In this document: piece after piece, positions 1-11,337 of the stretch | Numbering within the stretch: the first letter of the stretch is position 1 | Layout of the letters: each line of letters starts with the position of its first letter | Assembly: GCF_020509005.1 (NCBI RefSeq) | Contig: NC_063017.1 | Location: 1,736,001-1,800,000 of the forward strand | Length of the DNA stretch: 64,000 bases | Direction: 5' to 3' | Origin: Fulvia fulva | Taxonomy: Eukaryota > Ascomycota > Dothideomycetes > Mycosphaerellales > Mycosphaerellaceae | Position numbers and translations under genes: made by a program | Notes under the pieces: model-generated | The model's input: the letters and a program-made list of their open reading frames with translations, nothing else | Told to the model about the DNA's origin: nothing | Database searches by the model: none

Positions 1-984
1 AGAAGCGGCTATAGCGTAAAGGGAGTATATAAATTATCTTAAAGAATCTAGCTCCTCCGTCGATCCTTAGACACTAGCGCGCGATACGGGCTAACTATAG
101 CGCGATCTAATCGTCTAGCTTAATAACGTCGCGAGAGAACTAGACTTTAAACTAGAAGGCGTAGAGCCGAGTCTACTAACCGGCTAACTATCCGGTAGGT
201 ATATCCGGAAGGCGCGTCTTAGTACGAACGGGGAGCCGCGGGAAGTTATTAGATACGGCCGAATTATAGGTAACGGTAAGGGCGTCTATCTAAGCTATTA
301 ACTCCTCGCCTTAAGGAGAGCGCGGGATAGGAGCTATAGTAAGCTATAGGGAAGAAAGGAGTCTAAAACACGTTAGTATTACTACGTTAACGCCGATACC
401 GCGGCGCGGCTTATATACCTTAATCTGATTAAGAATAAGTTAGCTAAGGCTAAAGAAGGTTAAGGAAGAAGCTACCGAAGGGCGAAGAGGTTGTTAAAGA
501 CTTAGTAAGCTTAAAGGTTAGTATTTGTAGTTAGATTAATTTAGAATAAGAGCGTGCTTTTATACTTACGTTCTATATAAGCTACCTAATACTACGAGCT
601 TTGAACGATATAGGAAGGCGCGTATACGCGTAAGAAGCTCGCGGCGAGGTTATCTAACGGGGTCAGTAAGCTTGTAGTAAGCTTAGGTAGTAGAGTTAAG
701 CCGCGTAAGGTAGTTATATATACGGAGTGAAGTAAGCTAAAGGGTCGTAGGCTAGGAAGCTACGACGAAGGAAGCTAAAGCTTTAGGATCTCTTTTGTTA
801 TCGATTTAAGTATATAGGCGATTAGGCTGGCCGCCTTAGGCTAATACAGGTGTATTAGGGTCTAGTAGAGGAGGATGTGACGTTCTTATCCGAACATACC
901 GCCGGCTTAGCGCTTAGCTTTATATTTAGAGTTTTCTTAGGTAGCTTTCCTATATCTTAGATTTATACTCGCTAAGGTTCTTAT
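1..984. mobile_element. Block E, RIP-mutated unclassified element (left-arm copy, partial)
   Basis: This is the mirror of 29297-30280. It is rich in CTA, TAG and CG and has no open frame of note. Near its right end a purine-rich run (GAGGAGG) is followed by TGTGACGTTC at about 875, and the block ends in CTTATA at about 985. That would fit a short LTR-like end, TG...CA with the final CA mutated to TA, but no second copy is present to prove it. Abrupt transition to degraded Copia-A sequence follows. I do not recognise the element; a Gypsy-type 3' end is only a guess. Confidence 0.4.
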
Positions 985-2364
985 AATAGACGTTACTAGG
1001 TTATAAGTGACGGTCCCTAAATCATCCCTTAGAAAGAGAAAGGCTGACTATAATGTTAAGGGCTATAATATAAAATAGAAAGCCCTAAAATCTATAGTCC
1101 CTAAGTCCGAACTAACTACTAAAGTGGGAGAAGCAATAGACCTCTTAGAGAACCTTGCTGCTTTCTACTAAGCTTTCTTTATAGCTATATAATTAGTAGA
1201 CAGTTCAATACTATAGGATAGCGAATTCCTAGAAGAAGTTAAGGAAATAGCCTTTATAGTAACTATAGAAGCTATTATATATAAGTAAGAGGTCCTAATT
1301 CCAAAATCCTATAAGGATGCTATAAATAATAAGAAATAGGGACATCTTTAGAAGGAAGTAATCCAAAAGGAACTAGATACTCTATAGAGTAACAACACCT
1401 AGGAAAATTCTATTCTACTAAAAGGAGCAAATCTAGTCACATTAAGATAGGTCTTTGATATTAAGAGAAGCATTAGTAGAGATATTGAAAAGATCAAGGC
1501 TAGACTAGTTATAAGGGGCTTCTTACAGAAGTTTAGTGTTGACTTTATAGAGACATTTACACCTATAGTAAGATAGGACACCCTTAGGGTGTTTATAGCT
1601 ATTGTGTATAAGAAGGATCTTTATCTTCACTAAGTAGATATAAACAATACATTTATAGAAAGCACCCTCTATAAAGACATCTTTATATTACTACTACTAG
1701 GAGTTGAGCTTCTACTAAATATAGTGTTCAAAATCCTTAAAAGCTTATATAGACTTAAGTAAGCAGCTAGAGATTAGAATTAACTCTATGTGTCAAAGCT
1801 TAGAGAGATTAGATTCATATAGTTAGAAGTGGATCTATACCTACTTATCTATAAGAATGTCAAAGCTTAGAGAGATTGGATTCACATAGTCAAAAGTAGA
1901 TCTATGCCTACTTATCTGTAAGAAGAGGGAGATCATAATCCTTATATATATAGATGACATTCCAATTGCTATACTAAAGTTAATAGATGTTCTCTAGTTC
2001 AAAAGAGAACTTGGCAAGATGTTCAAGATTAAAGATCTAGGTAAACCTAAAAAGATCCTTAGCATAAGAGTTATAAGGGACAGGAAGAGAGGAATCCTAA
2101 AACTTGACTAAGGATACTTTGTTAGGGACAGCCTAGCTAAGATAGGAATGAACTATAAGAAGGTAGTAACTACATACTCACCTATAGACAGCTATAAGGC
2201 CCTCAAACCTTCAAGCCATATAGATAAGAGGTGTAACAAGGTAGAGTACTAGAGTATCAATAGTACTTAGATATAGCTAGTAACAATTATAAGGCTAGAC
2301 ATTGCTTTTGCCCTAGGAAGGATAAGCTCATTTGTGAGTGACCTATCGACCTACTACATAATAT
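985..2364 (+). pseudogene. RIP-degraded Copia-A fragment (reverse transcriptase region), left arm
   Basis: This corresponds to bases of about 16150-17456 of the intact Copia-A, in reverse orientation, covering the stretch before the reverse transcriptase, the RT core and the start of RNase H. Nearly all differences from the intact copy are C-to-T at CpA or G-to-A at TpG, giving many in-frame TAG/TAA codons. A 67-bp tandem duplication lies at 1791-1924. The piece is bounded on the left by block E and on the right by a Copia-B LTR, so B inserted into or recombined with it. No function is possible. Confidence 0.85.
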
Positions 2365-2866
2365 TAGTTTATAAGCTTTATATAGCTACTTACTCGATAT
2401 ACTATTATAAAGCGGTAGACTATTAAATCCGATAGATTCTAACAACCCGTAAGCTTCTAGTATCGCTAGGATTGTACGGAAATGCTTGTCTAGGCCGTAA
2501 TAGGCTAGCGCCGGACTACCGGCTTTTAATATCTTTAGAACTAGCTATGTTCTAATTATATTAAAATCTAGAACGCTCTAGGTGGTCTAGAAGACAAGCT
2601 ATAGAATTTAATAGAATCTACGAGATATAACTTCTTACAAATCCGCTTCTTATTATGAATATACTACGTAATAGATTACGTAGTATAGAAGGTTCTAGGA
2701 GTCTATAATCGAATATAAATAAGGGTAGAATAAGCCCTCTAGATAGGACAAGCAAAAAAGCAAGTCTACTACTCTTAACTACTATAACCTCGACTATTAT
2801 ACTCGACTCATTACGACTATCTACGAATATCCTAAGGCTAGCTTCCGCTACGAACACCTTTTAATA
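2365..2866 (+). repeat. Copia-B LTR (left arm, 5' LTR of B fragment)
   Basis: This is the mirror of 27415-27916. It is about 503 bp, with RIP-altered ends (TA...TA in place of TG...CA). It is followed directly by the primer-binding site GGTTATGAGCCCGG at 2867, which sets the orientation. It contains a perfect inverted repeat with 13-bp arms, TATACTACGTAAT and its complement, around a 2-base centre. Confidence 0.85.
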
Positions 2867-3549
2867 GGTTATGAGCCCGGATCAGCTCTTAGCCTACGGA
2901 ACTTAGTCGCCCCTACTAATTAGGAACGATAACTACGCCCTATATATACGACAAGCGGCGTAGCGACCGAAGAAACCCGAGGAAACAAACGAGAAACGGC
3001 AAAAATCGCGCGAATCTACTAGAAGGTCCGACACGGATAGGGATTCCCCGCGTTATAAATAAGCGGGCTATACTAAAAAGGGAAACACCCCGGATATCCT
3101 AACATCCCGGCGAAAAATCAGCGCTAGTCTCGGCAAACCTTCCGTTTACGGAAGTACCCCGCATTTCGAAGCTACGAGGATTGCGACTTACTATAATTAT
3201 TACAACTTCGTAAATTCGATAACTCGACAACCCTACGACCTCAAAATTCAAACCAACCTGTTGCCGGATCGGGAATATACGACGAATCTGACTATAGAGA
3301 GCCTATAGCGTTACAAAGTCCCTTCGGAGCGCTATCCTAAGTGATTAGGAATTTTAGCGTTACTAGTAGTATAAAATCCTTACGAGGAACCTACTAGCAA
3401 TCCGTATACTAATACGCTAGGACGAAAGATAGCGAAATCTAAGGGCGGGAGCCTGCGAAAGTAGCTACAGTATTGTGCCTATCTCTCTATAAAAGGAAAG
3501 GGCAATTTTTCAATAAAGCTCTTTACTTTCTAAAGGACGCTTTTTAAAG
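2867..3549 (+). other. Copia-B leader with half-tRNA-iMet primer-binding site (left arm)
   Basis: This 683-bp leader runs from the LTR to the gag start codon. Bases 2867-2880, GGTTATGAGCCCGG, complement the anticodon-side 5' half of initiator tRNA-Met (GGGCTCATAACC), the primer type known for copia elements. Nothing else recognisable; no open frame of note. Confidence 0.7.
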
Positions 3550-3723
3550 ATGTCTTTTAACGATAAGACATTTAATATTACGCGTCTAAGGGGCCAATCT
3601 AATTATAAATTTTGGGCCCTAAGAATAAAAGCGTACCTTACGAAAGAAGGCCTAAATAAGGCTATAGAGGAACCTATTACGGACGATAAAGAAATTAAAA
3701 ATAAAGCGCTCGCTGTTATTAGG
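3550..3723 (+). pseudogene. Copia-B Gag N-terminus, interrupted by Copia-D (left arm)
   Basis: An ATG opens a Gag start of the copia kind (motifs FNITRLRGQSNYKFW, then KAYLTKEGL), matching the DUF4219/UBN2-type N-terminus of fungal copia Gag proteins. After about 58 codons the frame runs into the Copia-D LTR at 3729. Gag sequence resumes at 9254 with KDGPLLQIQNKD. The 5-bp duplication TTATC flanks the insertion (3724-3728 and 9254-9258). The start codon is preceded by AAAGA, and the same start is seen in the two other copies. Protein-level identification is by pattern only. Confidence 0.75.
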
Positions 3724-3728
3724 TTATC

Positions 3729-3962
3729 TATTAAGAACATATAGGCCGTAGGACAAGTATATAGGTGTGGGTGTGTTATGTGACTAGATCACGTAACTAG
3801 GCTTTACTAGCCTATAGGCTAGTAAACATCCGGACACCTAGTATCTACCTATACTAACACCGGTGATACTATATATAGATATACGCTATCCTATTAGGTC
3901 CTTCTTCGTCTTTTGTATAATCCGCCGTCTTCTACTATTACGTAACTTGTACCTATTTAACA
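3729..3962 (+). repeat. Copia-D 5' LTR (left arm)
   Basis: It is 234 bp and matches 9020-9253. It carries a perfect 24-base palindrome centred on CCTATAGG, with arms TTTACTAGCCTA and complement. Confidence 0.9.
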
Positions 3963-6900
3963 GGTTATAAGCCCGGGTTAGTAACTCGGTGTTTCACCCT
4001 CGACAAAGTCGTATTAGAGTTATTCCTCTTTAGAACAAAAGAAAGGTAGACTAGAGGCCGCACCCACCTTATATAGGAAGCTATAGCCGTGCTATAGGTA
4101 TATATAAGACGTAAAAGAGCCTAGTAAGGCACTATTAGACTCTAAGTTAGGGAGCCTATACTAATACCTTAGATAAGTAGGCGAGCTTACTAAGAAGAGT
4201 CGCTCTCCGTACATCGCGTTCGTATCGACTAACTGTTTATTCTAAGAGAGCCGTAGTATCTTAGAAACCCCCTCTACTAAGAGAGTTACGCTATAGTGTC
4301 TTAGTACTAATACGATCCTTCGACTTTCCTCCTCTTCCCGGCGGATAGCTATCCTCTCCGCTATTAACCTCGCGTTCGGTTTATCCTATTTCGATCCGAT
4401 CTCGTACGACCAAATATATCCTTTTACCTAAGGGTAGCTAACCTATCCCTTAACTTACAAAAATAGAGAACGAGACTAGGTTTATAAGAAAGAGAGTAGC
4501 ACCTCTTCTAATAAGAGAGAACTACGAAATATAGTTTAAGCTAATAAGAATATACCTAGTATTAAAGTAGGTTAACTAGGTCCTCGAAGACATTATTACG
4601 GACATTCCCGCTACAATCCTATCTATAGCGACACCCTCTATATTATCGGAGTCATCCCTTCCTTTAGATTAAGCGATAAGGAAGGCATCGTACAGACGGC
4701 ATAATATAACGGCCCTATATAAGATGTACATCTGTCTGTTAACAGATAACTAAGAGATAATATACGAGATCCGGTATATAAAGGAGTTGTAGGAATAGGC
4801 TAAAGCTAAATATAAGAGAAGACTTCTCGCTACTAGAAGAAGTTTGCTTTAGCAATACACCAATTTCGTGATAATAGAGGACTAGTCAATAGATGACGCC
4901 TAGTAGGAGCTTAGCTCAATTGTAAGGAGGGCTGTTTCAATCTCGCCTTAGTTCTAAGACATTAAGACTAAGGACAGAAAGATCTAGCAACTCTTAGTAG
5001 CTCTACTAGACTCCTTTGGCTCAATTCGCGATATAATTAATGCCTAGGTGAATCTCTTACTACAAGACATTCTTACAATCCTTAGGGAGAAGCAAGAATT
5101 AATGATTTATTAAGGGATAGCTATATTCGCTAAGAAGGGTTTCTAGGGCAAGCTTACGTGCTATCTCTATAATAGTAACTATTTTCATAAGCAAGTGCCT
5201 ATACCTTTCTATAGCTCAGTAGGCTATTAGGAACAAGGACAAACTAGCTAGGGTTACCTACTCTACTAAGAGACAACCGTTACTACCTCGTAGGAGGTCA
5301 TTATTACCAAACCTTCGTAATGTCCTTAAGATAATAACGGACCTTATAAAGCAGATAAAGGAGAGCCGTAAGCCAAAGGCCTCCTCTAGTAAGCCTATAA
5401 GGGCCTATACGACCTAGGAAGATGTATTAGACCCTAAGATACTATTAGGAGATAATAATGTTAATAAGGTTACCTATTCTACTATAGAAGCCAAAGGTAA
5501 GTACCCCTTGTCCGAGTAGTTACTTAACTCTTATATATCATTATATATGACTAACTAAGATTTACTATTCAGGACACTGAAGCCTCTTTAAAAGAGGAAG
5601 TGGATCAAAGTTAGGGGTGGCTATCTACAAGCTATATATATAGGAAGTGTAGTAATAGGTAGTCCTTCTAGAAAGCAAATTGTCTTAGAAAATGTCCTAT
5701 TTGTTCCTAGCCTTAGAGTTAGTCTTGTTTCGTAGAATCAGTTTAGCCAATAGTTTACTATCTAACTACCTAGTTTCACCCTAAAATCCTTGTCTAGTAG
5801 ACCCGTTGTCTAGACTAAACTTCGAGGAGGAGTACCGTTTATCTACTCGATCTCGGAAATTCTTAAGCTATAGGGTATACTCTCTTAAGAACGTGACGGT
5901 ACCGCTATAGCTAATACTAAGTCCGAAGATTAGTAGGAGCTATAGCATAGAAGATGTGTACACCTTAGTAAGGGACTACTAAGAAACCTGTATAGAGTCA
6001 CTAATAAGAAAGATCCCATTCCTATTCCTTCTAAACACTAGAATTGTAAGGTCTACTCCCTTACAAACATAAGGAAGTTCAAAGGACCTACTATAGAGAG
6101 GAAAGGGGAGAGGCTGGCCCTTATCTCTATTGACATCTATAGGCCTTTTTAGGGCGTAGTCTCTAGGCTAGGATACAAATATTGGCTTGAGATTGTAGAC
6201 AACTTCTCTAGGAAGAAGTGGGTGATCCCTTTAAAGGCTAGGAGCGACGCTCCTACAGCCCTACGGGATTAGAAGGTCTAGGCAGAACGGTAGTCAAGGT
6301 GCTTTCTGTCTACGATCCGTAGTAATAGTATAAAGGAAATTCTCGCCTTACTAAAAGAGTAGGAGAAAGAGTTTAGCACTTAGATAGACAGAACTGATAC
6401 CTACAACTCTCTTTAAAATAGACCTATAGAAAGGTCAATTCAAGCCTCTAAGAACACAGTCCGGGCTATACTTAAAGACTCTAGTATACTAGTTAAGTTC
6501 TAGCCAGAAGCCTTATAAGCACAGACTGTAATTAGAAACAGACTACCTAATAGTCCGATCATTAATAGTATTGCTCTTTTACTAGAAGAAGCCTTTACTA
6601 GCTAAGTACCGTTAGTCAACTATTTCCGCGTCTAGGGATACAAAGCTATAGTCTATATAGACCTAAGAGCCTAACCTTAAGGCTTAAGGAGAGACAAGTT
6701 AATAAACCGAGGAAAAGAAGCCGTGTTTATAGGCTACTTAGAAAACACTACAAAATAATAGCTGTTCTAGGATCCTAATATAAAAGCAATAAAAGCGTAT
6801 AGACACGTCGACTAGTTTAAGAATAAGAAGGGGGGAGATATAGATCTTGGTATCACCTTTACTAACTAGCCGAGTCGAGCGCTATAGCGTAATCCTATTA

Positions 6901-9019
6901 GGAGGAAGCCCTTTAGGGCGAAATTTTCCGATAGGGGATTATTAGAGACACCGTTACGAAGGCTAGGAGAAAATATTAAGGCGGGTTTAACACTATCGAA
7001 GGCTAATAACGGTAGATCTATATAGAACCTACCTAAGTTATTAACACTATAGTAACCGCTGTTTATACAACTTCCCCCTCCCCTAAAGGACATTAGGGAA
7101 TACTAGAAGTTTAGAGATTAGGGTACTCTAATAAAAGAAAAAGAAGATGTCGTTTAGTTCGACCTATCCGAACACCTAGCGCTACCTCAGGTTGTAGGTA
7201 ATAAGAGGTTAAGGGGGGACGGAGATAATAACTCTAAAGAGTATAAGGCTAAACACTATAAGGCTCTTATTACCTAGATGTTCTATCTAGACCCTATAAT
7301 AAGCTAGGTAGAGGAGATTCTAAACGACGTAGAAGAATATACATTTGCTACTATTAGGTAGGCTATAGCCTATTAGTAGGAAGTGCCAATCCTAAAGTCC
7401 TATAAGGTAGCCGTAAAAGACCCTAAATAGGGATATATATAGAGAGAGGCAATCGAGAACAAACTTATTACCTTAGTAAGCAATAACACCTAGGAAGCAG
7501 TTATACCGCTAAAGGGTGCGAATCTAATTACTTCTAGGTAGGTCTTTGATATGAAAAGAATAATTAGTAGAGCTATTAAGAAGTTCAAGGCAAGACTAGT
7601 TATAAGAGGGTTTTTATAGAAATATAGGGTTGACTTTGAAGAGACCTTTGTACCTACTATTAGACATAATACTCTCCGAGTATTTATAGCAGTAGTATAT
7701 AAGAGAGATCTTAAGATACACCTAGTAGATATGAATAATGCTTTTACCTAAAGCAGCCTTCTTAAAGACATCTATATAATCCTACCCCTAGGGGTTAAAG
7801 CACCTCTAAATATAGTGTTTAAGGTCCTACGAAGCCTTTATAGGCTTAAGCAAGCAGCTAGAGACTAGAACAAGCTCTGTGTTACAAAGCTAGAGAAGAT
7901 TAGATTTACCTAGTCCTAGGTAGATCTATACCTACTTATCTATATAGATAGAGACCTTATAGTCCTTACCTATATAGATGACATACCTATTGTAGCTCCG
8001 AAGCTATTAGATGTTTAGTAGTTTAAGGCTAAGCTTGGAAAAGTGTTTAAGATTAAAGATCTTAGTAAACCTACGAAGATCCTTAGAATAAGGATTATAA
8101 GAGATAGGTCCTAAGGCACTTTGAAGCTTAATTAAGGACACTATGTCTACGCTAACTTAGCTAAGATAAATATAGCTAGAGAGAAGGCTACGCTAACCTA
8201 CTTACCTATAGAGAGCTACGAGCATTTAGTACCTACGGCACCTATAGATAAGAGGTGTAACAAACAGGATTACTAGAGCTATAATAGTACCTAGATGTAG
8301 CCAATAATAATGACAAGGCCAGACTTCGCATTCCCCCTTAGAAGAATTAGCTTATTTGTTGCTGATCCCTCGTAGTAGTATATAAAGGCTTTAAAGAAGC
8401 TCTCCCGATACCTACGGTCGTACCTAGACCTAGGTCTTATATATAGAAAGGGAGGGGGCAATCTCTAGGGATACTCGGACTCTAACTACGCTATAGACAA
8501 AGTGGATAGAGTCTCAATTCTAGGATACGTATAGTTCCTTTATAGATCACCTATATCCTAGATAAGTAGGAAGCAGAAGTCTGTTATAACATCAATAATA
8601 GAAGCTAAGTTTATAGCTATAAACGTAGCCGTAAAGTAGTTACAATTTCTTGCTGCTGTCCTTAGGGAAATGGGGTGCCTAGAACTAGTAGGAAAGAGCT
8701 CTTTCTAGCCGAGTATAAGGGTAAGCAAGGGTACTATTAACGAGCTAAGGCTAGTCAAGCTTATAGGTAATAACTAAGCCGCTTTAACACTTGTTAAAGA
8801 TGCCTATATACATAAAAGGTCAAAGTATATTAATGTTATATATAACTATATTAGACATCTCTAGTAGTAGAAGAAGATTATAGTAGACTACTACGGTATA
8901 AAGGACATAGCTACTAATAGGTTAATAAAGCCCCTTAATAGCTAGTAGTTTCAAAACTTTATAAGGTAGCTCTAGCTTACGTAAAGGGATTATAGGAGAC
9001 TATGTAGCCTAAGTGGGAG

Positions 9020-9253
9020 TGTTAAGAGCATATAGGCCGTAGGACAAGTATATAGGTGTAGGTGTATTATATAACTAGATCACGTAACTAGGGTTTACTA
9101 GCCTATAGGCTAGTAAACATCCGGACACCTAGCATCTACCTATACTAATACCGGCGATACTATATATAGATACACGCTATCCTATTAGGTCCTTCTTCGT
9201 CTTTTGTATAATCCGCCGTCTTCTACTACTACGCGACTCGTACCTATTTAATA
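9020..9253 (+). repeat. Copia-D 3' LTR (left arm)
   Basis: It is 234 bp, begins TGTTAAGAGC and ends ATTTAATA (final CA mutated to TA). TTATC target duplication follows at 9254-9258. Confidence 0.9.
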
Positions 9254-10111
9254 TTATCTATTAAGGACGGGCCTCTTCTACAAATTCAAAATAAGGATAC
9301 GGCCCTAGAAGCGTAGATTTCCTTAGAGGACTTATATAGTCCTAAAGGATTTAATTCCTCGTTCTTACTTTTAAGAGAGCTATTTAATACTACGCTCTCT
9401 AAGAGTAATAACTCGGTAGAAAAATATACGACTACGATTTGCCGTCTATACGACGACCTTAAATCTAAAGGCGTCGAGTTGCCTAAGACCGCTATAATAG
9501 CGTAGACTTTAAATAATCTTGCGGACGAATACGAGTCGTTTGTTACCTCTATCAGTCAAAGCCCAAGAGCTAATATAGAGGCTTATTCTCTCGAAGAATT
9601 GTTTAGTAATTTACTAGACGAATCGCGAAGATATAGCGCTAAAGATAAGGAAGATAGCGCTTTATTCGTCGGCAATTCTTCTAAAGGAAAGTCTAAGAGA
9701 TACGGGCCTAAACGGCCGGGAAATAAAGGTCCTAAACACGCTAATTCGAATAAAGTATATTCTTATTACGATAAAAAGGGACAAATCGAATCTACGTGTT
9801 TTAAGAAGAATCCTAATCTAAGAAATAAGACTTTTAAGGAAAAGGATAAGGATTCTAAGGAGGATAGCGACGCGCTATTCGCTAACTCTAACAAAGTTAG
9901 TAAAGTCGAGGTACTATTCTCTAGTATAGAGGACTTGGGCGGCGAAGAATTAAATAATACCGCCGTTTTAAGCGTAAATAGCGATAATAATCGCGATAAA
10001 AGCGCTAAAAGTACCGATTTCATTCTAGATTCGGGCGCTTCCCGGCATATTATAGCAAATAGAGACTATTTCACTACATTCCGGGATACTACCTACCGTA
10101 TTACGGTGGGG
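9254..10111 (+). pseudogene. Copia-B Gag C-terminal part and protease (left arm)
   Basis: The Gag frame resumes after Copia-D. It has a few in-frame TAGs at the start and then an open stretch from 9599 to 10111 (about 171 codons). A zinc knuckle is recognisable near codons 54-67 of that stretch, but both leading Cys positions are Tyr and the His is Gln, so it could not bind zinc; the Tyr codons are what G-to-A RIP makes of TGT/TGC. A protease motif ILDSGASRH follows. Compared with the right-arm copy (14545-15060) the translated stretch is identical. Confidence 0.8.
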
Positions 10112-10154
10112 TAACGCCGGGAAAATAGTCTCCTACGGGCAAGGAGATACAAAG

Positions 10155-10570
10155 ATGCGCTTTAAAGACACTAATAAGGTAGTTCTTCTTAAGGATTGCC
10201 TTTATACACCCGAGTTTGGCGTAAATCTTATAAGTCTAGCGCAATTAGATACTCGTAATTACTATGCCCGTCTTAAGAACGGCGTTATAGATTTGTATAG
10301 CGAAAATAATGCCCTTATAACGCGGGCTAATAAAGACAAATCGCTATATAAGTTAGCCGTTTATTCTCCGAATAATAGCTTACCTAAAGACTCGAAAGAC
10401 GAAGAGGGTACGTTCTATACCCTATCTAATAGCGAGAATAATTCGCTAATTTGGCATAAAAGACTAGGACATATAAATCCTAACGCCTTAGAAAAATTAG
10501 GCGTAAAGGTAGACAAAAACGATCCTAGGCTCGTAAATTGGGACGTTTGCCTTAGGGCGAAATTTACGCG
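10155..10570 (+). pseudogene. Copia-B pol start, truncated at the inverted-repeat joint
   Basis: This is the first 139 codons of B pol, up to the pre-integrase region with IWHKRLGHINP and a following Cys. The frame is cut at 10570, where the sequence switches to the opposite end of the same element, and stops a codon later. One residue differs from the right arm (Tyr here, Cys there; TGC to TAC). Confidence 0.85.
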
Positions 10571-11337
10571 AGTTTAAGAGAGTCTATAGGATATACCGTC
10601 CTCCTAGTCGGATATAATCCTTAAGCTAGGTTAAAGACCTCTTCTTAACTATAGGAAAGCTTCGCTATAGTTATTCCTTATAGACTTAAAACGTCGTTCC
10701 TAATTTTTTAGGATTAAGGTACTTTTGACGGGGGTAACCCTACCGTTTTAGCGACTTTACGCCTTAAAACCTTAAACGTTTCGGTATTCCTATCCTTATA
10801 AGGTAGGTACATACTTTGCTATTTCTGGATAATTCTAAGCTCTTAAGTACATAATAGTACTTTAGCTCGAATTGCCTCTTAATATTACTTTATAAAAGTA
10901 ATACGTTAAAAACGGCTTATTTTAGGGTTAATAACAGCTCTTTACCCCACTAGACTACAAAACCTTTTAGGTATACTTAAGTAAAGTATCCTAAATCTCG
11001 GTTAATAGTAGTAGGATTAGCCGTCATTTTATAATCGAATTTCTAAAATTCGAAAATTATGACTTTCTCTAAAGGCGTCCCTCTAAAGAAAAACAATGAA
11101 AGTACCAACTAATTACTATTACCCTCCACTAAGTTCTAGGATTAAGGCCTATACATAGCTCTATAATTAAGGGCCGTTTTACGCCAATTAACGCCTTATA
11201 GAGTACTTCGTCTCGTTAAAAAACCTTTAATAAAGGAAAAAGAGTACGAAGGTTTTCTAAACTAACTAGTCTCGTTAAAAACCTAGATAGGGATCACAAC
11301 CTAAATAGGATAAAAGAGTACTAGTATGATATAAGAG
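10571..11337 (-). other. Copia-B 3' untranslated region, 3' LTR missing
   Basis: These 767 bases lie between the pol stop and the joint. They match 32282-33048 of copy 2 with very few differences. In copy 2 a further 167 bases and then the 3' LTR follow; here they are replaced by the inverted arm. No open frame of note. Confidence 0.8.

Larger units (their letters stand above)
3729..9253 (+). mobile_element. Copia-D, complete but RIP-destroyed LTR retrotransposon (left arm)
   Basis: LTRs are 3729-3962 and 9020-9253 (234 bp each), with target duplication TTATC on both sides. The primer-binding site GGTTATAAGCCCGGGT (3963-3978, TGAG mutated to TAAG) follows the 5' LTR, and a GTGGGAG purine tract precedes the 3' LTR. 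In frame fragments I can follow Gag with a zinc-knuckle remnant (about 5157-5195), protease, integrase, RT with IDDIPIVAP (about 7970-8000) and RNase H. Dozens of TAG/TAA codons lie at former Trp and Gln positions. It is inserted in Copia-B gag and is identical in site to the copies at 21028 and 37116. Confidence 0.9.
1..10570 (+). repeat. Left arm of giant inverted repeat (continues beyond window start)
   Basis: Every base x from 1 to about 9418 pairs with the complement of base 30281-x. After the Copia-A insertion point (9414-9418), x pairs with 24659-x, the shift of 5622 being the length of Copia-A plus its 5-bp target duplication. I compared the arms by eye at many places and found only scattered single-base differences, nearly all transitions. 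The arm holds, in order, part of block E, a degraded Copia-A piece, a Copia-B LTR and leader, Copia-D inside B gag, and the start of B pol. Homology ends exactly at 10570. The match is still running at base 1, so the true arm may be longer. Confidence 0.95.

Noticed and set aside
2618..2857. 79-codon frame in the Copia-B LTR, repeated at 27424, 31621 and 43516
   Set aside because: It lies within the LTR and recurs only because the LTR does. No known domain, so probably chance.
6866..7093. 75-codon frame antisense to Copia-D pol, also at 23188 and 39275
   Set aside because: It sits on the strand opposite to the pol reading and shows no domain; its conservation follows from the copies.
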